Source: Clostridia bacterium
GTDB taxonomy: Bacteria; Bacillota; Clostridia; Oscillospirales; Butyricicoccaceae
Assembly (NCBI GenBank): GCA_029099685.1
Contig: JAQXOO010000015.1
Coordinates: 38,918-102,917, forward strand
Direction of reading: 5' to 3'
DNA length: 64,000 nucleotides
Below, piece after piece: positions 60,314 to 64,000 of this stretch (position 1 is the first letter of the stretch; each line of letters opens with the position of its first letter). The position numbers and the translations under genes were made by a program. The notes beneath the pieces are model-generated. The model was not told where the DNA came from. It saw only the letters and a program-made list of their open reading frames with translations, and did not search any database.

Positions 60314-60661
60314 TCAGACCTTCAGGATCACCGCCAGCATCCGGGCGGGCCTGTCCGAGCGGTTCTCGATGGCGTGGGAGGTGCCGCTGTGGGCATAGGA
60401 GGCGTCGCCGGGGCGCAGCTCGGTCTCCTTTCCGTCCTCGATGAGGGTCAGGACGCCCTCCAGCATATAATAGACCTCAGCGTCGGCGTCATGGACATGG
60501 GGACCGATGCCGTCGCCGGGATCAAAGAAGAACTCGGAAAACAGGGTGGCAGAGCCGAACATCCGGTCCGGCTCGATGATGTGGCGGTTTTCCAGGGTGC
60601 CGTTTCCGCCCCGGACGTTATCCCGCACCTGGACGCGCTGGGCTTCTTTTCTGATGACCAT
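60314..60661 (-). CDS. cupin-domain protein
   Basis: A 115-residue single-domain cupin with motif 1 GIGPHVHDADAEVYYMLEG (metal ligands in PHVHDADAE) and motif 2 GDASYAHSGTSHAIEN. The fold binds a metal and acts in sugar, sensor or dioxygenase roles; the substrate is not inferable. ATG 60661 follows GGAGGG. Promoter TTGTGT-17-TATAAT at 60699-60727. Its first 28 codons recur in the chimeric pseudogene at 6358-6513. Confidence 0.9.
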   Translation of the reverse strand: MVIRKEAQRVQVRDNVRGGNGTLENRHIIEPDRMFGSATLFSEFFFDPGDGIGPHVHDADAEVYYMLEGVLTLIEDGKETELRPGDASYAHSGTSHAIENRSDRPARMLAVILKV

Positions 60662-60698
60662 AAGTGGTTCCCTCCTGCAGATAAGAGTTTGCACGCCC

Positions 60699-60727
60699 AT
60701 TATAAGGGATTTTTGTCCGGAACACAA
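60699..60727 (-). promoter_or_regulatory. Promoter for the cupin gene
   Basis: TTGTGT (60727-60722), 17-base spacer, TATAAT (60704-60699). Confidence 0.7.
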
Positions 60728-60852
60728 CGGTCCGCCGCCGGTAAAATGCGCTTGGCCGGCATAAAAACGTGGAAACCGCCCCCCGCGGGGCGGCCGCCGG
60801 TGCGAACGCGCCCCAAAGATCCGCGGATCTTCCGGTTTTTCTGCGCATCCGG

Positions 60853-60881
60853 TTGATTTTCCCGGGTTTTTTTGGTAGACT
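60853..60881 (+). promoter_or_regulatory. Promoter for 60927 gene
   Basis: TTGATT, 17-base spacer, TAGACT. A perfect inverted repeat ACACACCGG-T-CCGGTGTGT lies just downstream at 60892-60910, either an operator or a leader hairpin. Confidence 0.65.
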
Positions 60882-60926
60882 GGGCGCAAGAACACACCGG
60901 TCCGGTGTGTATGGGGAGAGATAACC

Positions 60927-61208
60927 ATGAATAAAAAATGGATCAACATCCTTTTGATCGCGGCGGCTGTGGCCCTGGGCGTATATTGCTGGCTGGTTCT
61001 CCCGGCCACGGTGGCCGTCCAGGTGGGGCTTGACGGCCAGGCGACCAATACCATGCCCAAATTGCTGGCGGTGGCCATCCCGGCGTGCCTATCGGTGGCC
61101 GGCTCGGTGATGAGCCTGACCGGCCGGAGCAGCAAACCCAGAGCGGGCTATGTTCTGGCGCTGGTGGGCATCGCCGTCATGATCCTGACCCTGTTCTTTA
61201 ACCGGTGA
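60927..61208 (+). CDS. DUF1648-like small membrane protein
   Basis: A 93-residue protein with three membrane helices: ILLIAAAVALGVYCWLVLP, LLAVAIPACLSVAGSVMSL and VLALVGIAVMILTLFF. VAVQVGLDGQATNTMPK after helix 1 recalls the PxxIxxHxNxxGxxD loop of DUF1648 proteins, with the histidine position changed. Function unknown. Weak ribosome site GGGGAGAG. Confidence 0.7.
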   Translation: MNKKWINILLIAAAVALGVYCWLVLPATVAVQVGLDGQATNTMPKLLAVAIPACLSVAGSVMSLTGRSSKPRAGYVLALVGIAVMILTLFFNR

Positions 61209-61326
61209 CGGGCTGGGACGGCTTTGTTTTGCGCTGTCGGACCCGGTTTTCCGCCGGGCTTGTCCTTTCTTCGCAGGCAAACCTGAACTTTTCTGAATTT
61301 CAGGGGAACGATCCTTCTAATATTGC

Positions 61327-62001
61327 TCAATAAAGAATCGTCAGCAGTCCTGTCAAATCGGACACCTCATAGTCGGGCGGCGATATCTGTGCGGTTTCCT
61401 TTTTGCGGTTTACCCAGCAGGTTTTCATTCCCACCTGCTGTGGGCCGTAAATATCATCCGTCAGGGAATCTCCCACAAACAGAACCTCCTCCGGCTGCAG
61501 GGATAACGCCGCAAGGATCTTTTCGTAAAAGGCCTTTTGCGGCTTATATACCTGCAGGTCCTCCGAGGTGAAGATTTGATCCACCGAGATACAGCTTCGC
61601 GTCAGATCCTGCAACAGAGGGGCCGTGTCGGTGGTGGAACCGATACACAACACCTTGCCTGAGCGCTTCAGCTGCTCTATCACTGCTCTGCTTTCCGGGA
61701 ACGGGCTTCGGGTGCCCAGCGTGTCCAGCATAATCTGCACATCCTCAGCCGCATTTCCCGGCAGCCCATATTATTCGTATAGCTTTTCCAGATCCCACAG
61801 AAAAATCGTTTCTTCTGGCATAAAGAGGGACAAACCGTTCATATGTTCCCGATGGTATCGCTTCCAATCCGCGTAAAACTCCTTTGCGGAAACATCTGAG
61901 CTGTGCAGATCCAGAATCTTCTGTGCGGCATCCAGCGATCCGGTACCAGTGGAGATCAGCGTGCCGTACACATCAAAAACTACGGCTTTAATCATGAACA
62001 T
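61327..62001 (-). pseudogene. HAD-family hydrolase broken by a TAA codon
   Basis: The 5' part (AVVFDVYGTLISTGTGSLDA, nucleophile Asp motif 1) and the 3' part (LCIGSTTDT, EDLQVYKPQKAFYEKI, VLFVGDSLTDDIYG) make one HAD-IA hydrolase in a single frame. Codon 77 is TAA at 61771-61773 (LYE-stop-YGLPGNAAEDV). A single G-to-T change from GAA is the simplest cause. Reinitiation at GTG 61740 could give only the C-terminal half. AGGAGGTG precedes the ATG. Confidence 0.85.
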
Positions 62002-62065
62002 TCACCTCCTGTTTTTTTATTATCCGATACTCCCCACAAAAAGGCAAGTCCAAAGTCATCAGTTC

Positions 62066-62094
62066 TTGCAAAGACTTTCTTTGTCTGCTACAAT
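62066..62094 (+). promoter_or_regulatory. Promoter for the NUDIX gene
   Basis: TTGCAA, 17-base spacer, TACAAT. Confidence 0.8.
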
Positions 62095-62127
62095 GCATGA
62101 AACGAATATTTTAAGAGGTGATGCCAT

Positions 62128-62589
62128 GTGGCACGGGCAAAATACCAAGTATTGGTCATCCCCTACCTGAAAACAGAGAGTGCGGTGCTGTACTGCATAT
62201 TCAAAAGAAGCGATATGGATGACTGCTGGCAGTTTATTGCAGGCGGCGGCGAGGAAGAGGACGGTACGCCCTTGGTCTCCGCCAGGCGGGAGGCCTCTGA
62301 GGAAGCCGGAATCCCCTTGGATGCCCTGTATACCCGGCTGGAAAGCACCTGCAGCATTTCAACGGAACATTTCCCCAAAGCCCGCCGTGTCTGGGGCGAA
62401 CACTGTCTTGTGATCCCGGAGTACTGCTTCGCGGTTGCGCTGCCGGATAAAACGGTCCGGCTTTCAGAAGAGCACACGCAGTTTGCCTGGGTCGGCTATG
62501 ACACCGCCACCCAACAGCTCCGATACGACAGCAACAAGGTCGCCCTATGGGAGCTGGACAACAAGCTCCGGTCCGGGCTCCTTTTCTGA
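62128..62589 (+). CDS. NUDIX hydrolase
   Basis: A 153-residue protein with the Nudix box in GGGEEEDGTPLVSARREASE followed by EAGIP (Gx5Ex7REUxEExGU pattern with a slightly longer first gap). It belongs to the branch acting on dNTP or dihydroneopterin triphosphate-like substrates; the exact one is unknown. The frame opens at GTG 62128, with AAGAGGTG upstream; an ATG two bases earlier is in another frame. Divergent from the broken HAD gene. Confidence 0.85.
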   Translation: MARAKYQVLVIPYLKTESAVLYCIFKRSDMDDCWQFIAGGGEEEDGTPLVSARREASEEAGIPLDALYTRLESTCSISTEHFPKARRVWGEHCLVIPEYCFAVALPDKTVRLSEEHTQFAWVGYDTATQQLRYDSNKVALWELDNKLRSGLLF

Positions 62590-62815
62590 CAAAAAGCAAA
62601 AAATTCCAAACTATGGCTATTTGATAGCATACTTCGGTCTATTTATCTCACTCCAGAACTCCAACGGTACAAAGGCTCCCTTTTCCTTCCATGTTCGTTC
62701 GGAATTTGAAGTTTACTCTGATATCTATCCAGAGGTAAATGACCTGTACTTGACATTTTTTTACAACGCCGATTTTTCCTTTACCGAAACCGCCACAAAC
62801 TTGTGAGGTGTATCT
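62590..62815 (+). other. intergenic stretch, nothing recognised
   Basis: AT-richer than its neighbours. No hairpin terminator, promoter pair or homologous fragment could be supported. Confidence 0.4.
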
Positions 62816-63367
62816 ATGAAAATGCATAGAATCCGCGTAAGTACGCTGGTTGCGGGCACGCTTATCCTGCTTTTTCTTGCTTCCTGCACAGGCAACACCA
62901 TCGTTTTGCCCGATTGGCTGCCCGAGGCTGCGGCAGAACAGGCACCCGTCTCCTGGACAGCGGATTATACGGCCGGCGAGCTGTCTTTTGTCACCGGGCA
63001 AACCTCCTCCCTTTCCTGGAAGTGGGATGGTTCCGTGGTTCCTTCCATGGAAGAGTCGTCCTTTTCCGTGACAGGCTCTGCCATGACCTTTTCCCAATTA
63101 GCCGGGCTGGCGGATGCATTCCTCCACTGGCTGCCAGAAGAAGATCCCGCGCTTCTGGAAGGGGACTTCTCCCTCTCTTTTGCCCAGCCGGACGCCTTTT
63201 ATCAGGGAAGCCCCGGAGGACTTTTATCCGGTAACCGCCGGCTGGTCTACTCTATCAAAGATTCTTCCATCAGGGAGTGCGGCTCTGTCTATAACGGCAG
63301 CCAGAAATACGGTGCTGTTACGCTGTATTTCGTTGGCGGTCCCTGGCAGATCCTCATTGATGACTGA
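62816..63367 (+). CDS. hypothetical lipoprotein
   Basis: A 183-residue protein with signal VAGTLILLFLASC (lipobox LASC), so it is lipid-anchored outside the membrane. The mature part is rich in Ser, Trp and acidic residues and has no domain I recognise. GTGAGGTG precedes the ATG. A CACAGCAG/CTGCTGTG hairpin lies 57 bases after the stop and may end transcription. Confidence 0.7.
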   Translation: MKMHRIRVSTLVAGTLILLFLASCTGNTIVLPDWLPEAAAEQAPVSWTADYTAGELSFVTGQTSSLSWKWDGSVVPSMEESSFSVTGSAMTFSQLAGLADAFLHWLPEEDPALLEGDFSLSFAQPDAFYQGSPGGLLSGNRRLVYSIKDSSIRECGSVYNGSQKYGAVTLYFVGGPWQILIDD

Positions 63368-63526
63368 ACCACGCAAAAAACCGCCCGGGCAAAACGGACG
63401 GTGTTCGTTAGACATTTAACGGCCACAGCAGTTCACTCTGCTGTGATTGTTCTTGTATTTTGTCCCGTTATGAGCGAATATGGAACCGAACAGACATGCA
63501 AAACTGGAATTGATAGGTGCGTGTAT

Positions 63527-63865
63527 ATGGAAAAAAAGTTCGAGCTTAAGAGAATTGGGATGAATGAAATAGAAGCAATAAAAGAATTATTCGTAGGTGT
63601 GTTTACGATTGAACCGTGGAATGATGATTGGTCAAATCAAGAACAGCTTAATTTGTATTTGTCTGATTTGGTGGGTCAAAGTAATTCATTAACATATGGA
63701 TTGTTCCAAGGCGAACACTTGATTGGTGTTTCTATGGGACATATTAGACATTGGTATTCCGGTACAGAATATTATATTGACGAGTTGTGTATTCAGACAG
63801 ATAAGCAAGGAAATGGTATTGGAACCCTTTTCCTGAAAGAAATTGAAAACGGGATAAAGGAATGA
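63527..63865 (+). pseudogene. GNAT acetyltransferase truncated by an IS element
   Basis: 112 codons of a GNAT protein: FVGVFTIEPWNDDW, YIDELCIQTDKQGNGIGTLF (the acetyl-CoA loop), LKEIENGIKE. The frame ends at a TGA formed by the first three bases of the IS element; 40-60 residues of the usual fold are missing. It is clearly AT-rich compared with the rest of the window, which suggests recent gain by transfer. The start at ATG 63527 is tentative. Confidence 0.85.
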
Positions 63866-64000
63866 ACTGCACCCCATTAGTTAGACAGTATGATATACTA
63901 TCTAACAAGTGGGGTGTTTTGTTATGCCAAAAGGAGTACCAAATAAACGGTATACACCAGAGTTCAAGCAAAGAGTTGTGGAAGCAGTGATGAAGGAAGG
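63863..64000 (+). mobile_element. IS3-family (IS150-like) insertion sequence, left end
   Basis: The end TGAACTGCACCCCATTAGTT resembles IS150-type terminal repeats (TGTACTGCACCCATT). An interrupted inverted repeat (CCCCATTAGTTAGA against TCTAACAAGTGGGG, 63872-63916) surrounds the start and may block read-in transcription. The element runs past the window, so the right end and target duplication are not visible. Confidence 0.85.
63924..64000 (+). CDS. transposase OrfA, partial
   Basis: PKGVPNKRYTPEFKQRVVEA is the HTH start of an IS3-family OrfA. Cut by the window end. Confidence 0.85.
   Translation, partial: MPKGVPNKRYTPEFKQRVVEAVMKE

Overview
The window is a GC-rich stretch (most genes are strongly GC-biased at third codon positions) from an endospore-forming Clostridia-type Firmicute, most plausibly an Oscillospirales gut commensal. 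The basis is the sporulation genes (spmA, spmB, a SpoIIM-like protein, a SigH-like sigma factor, a small Spo0A-C-like protein), SLH-anchored surface proteins, NiaR, and the glmU-prs-pth-mfd-prsA and rpmH-rnpA-yidD-yidC-jag blocks. No tRNA, rRNA or CRISPR array was seen. Assignment is by gene content, not by any search.

Layout. 1-1.5 kb: an XRE regulator/ImmA metalloprotease pair followed by three related tiny membrane proteins, one broken by an in-frame TAG. 1.6-5 kb: a ribbon-helix-helix protein and clpB. 5-6.6 kb: a membrane-anchored hypothetical protein and a junkyard of gene fragments, including an in-frame cupin/clpB chimera. 6.3-18.6 kb (minus strand): a cobalamin riboswitch, a YezD-like gene, a 2,963-residue S-layer-type protein, a toroid-SLH protein and a DUF4430 lipoprotein. 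These carry the two building blocks of animal transcobalamin/intrinsic factor, the alpha/alpha barrel and the DUF4430 beta domain. I read them as a candidate surface cobalamin-capture system, the main discovery candidate here.

18.7-25.5 kb (minus strand): nitroreductase, ruvX, a P-loop protein with DUF3842 partner, a serine hydrolase, a SpoIIM-like protein, ispE, a DUF362 ferredoxin-like protein and a PHP phosphatase. 25.6-34.4 kb: small membrane protein, SDR, an orphan Card1/DUF1887-like CARF-nuclease protein, AbrB regulator, spmAB, rqcH-trmK, DUF1858, zinc ribbon, SigH-like sigma factor and an Lrp regulator. 34.6-37.1 kb: jag-yidC-yidD-rnpA-rpmH without dnaA next to it. 37.3-44.1 kb: SLOG protein, cardiolipin synthase, rarA, an SDR, a LexA-box-controlled small membrane protein, a decayed VOC gene and a DnaD-type protein.

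44.2-53.1 kb: a glmU-like gene whose pyrophosphorylase half is eroded, prs, pth (possible ATT start), an amidohydrolase, a 370-nt structured non-coding stretch, mfd and a PrsA-like foldase. 53.1-54.8 kb: NiaR with its operator in front of a PTS-IIC-type transporter. 55-59.8 kb: a CPA2 antiporter, a two-component system and HtrA with 11-bp-phased response-regulator boxes. 59.9-64 kb: an accessory end with small genes, a nonsense-broken HAD hydrolase, NUDIX, a lipoprotein, and an AT-rich GNAT gene cut off by an IS150-type IS3 element that runs off the window.
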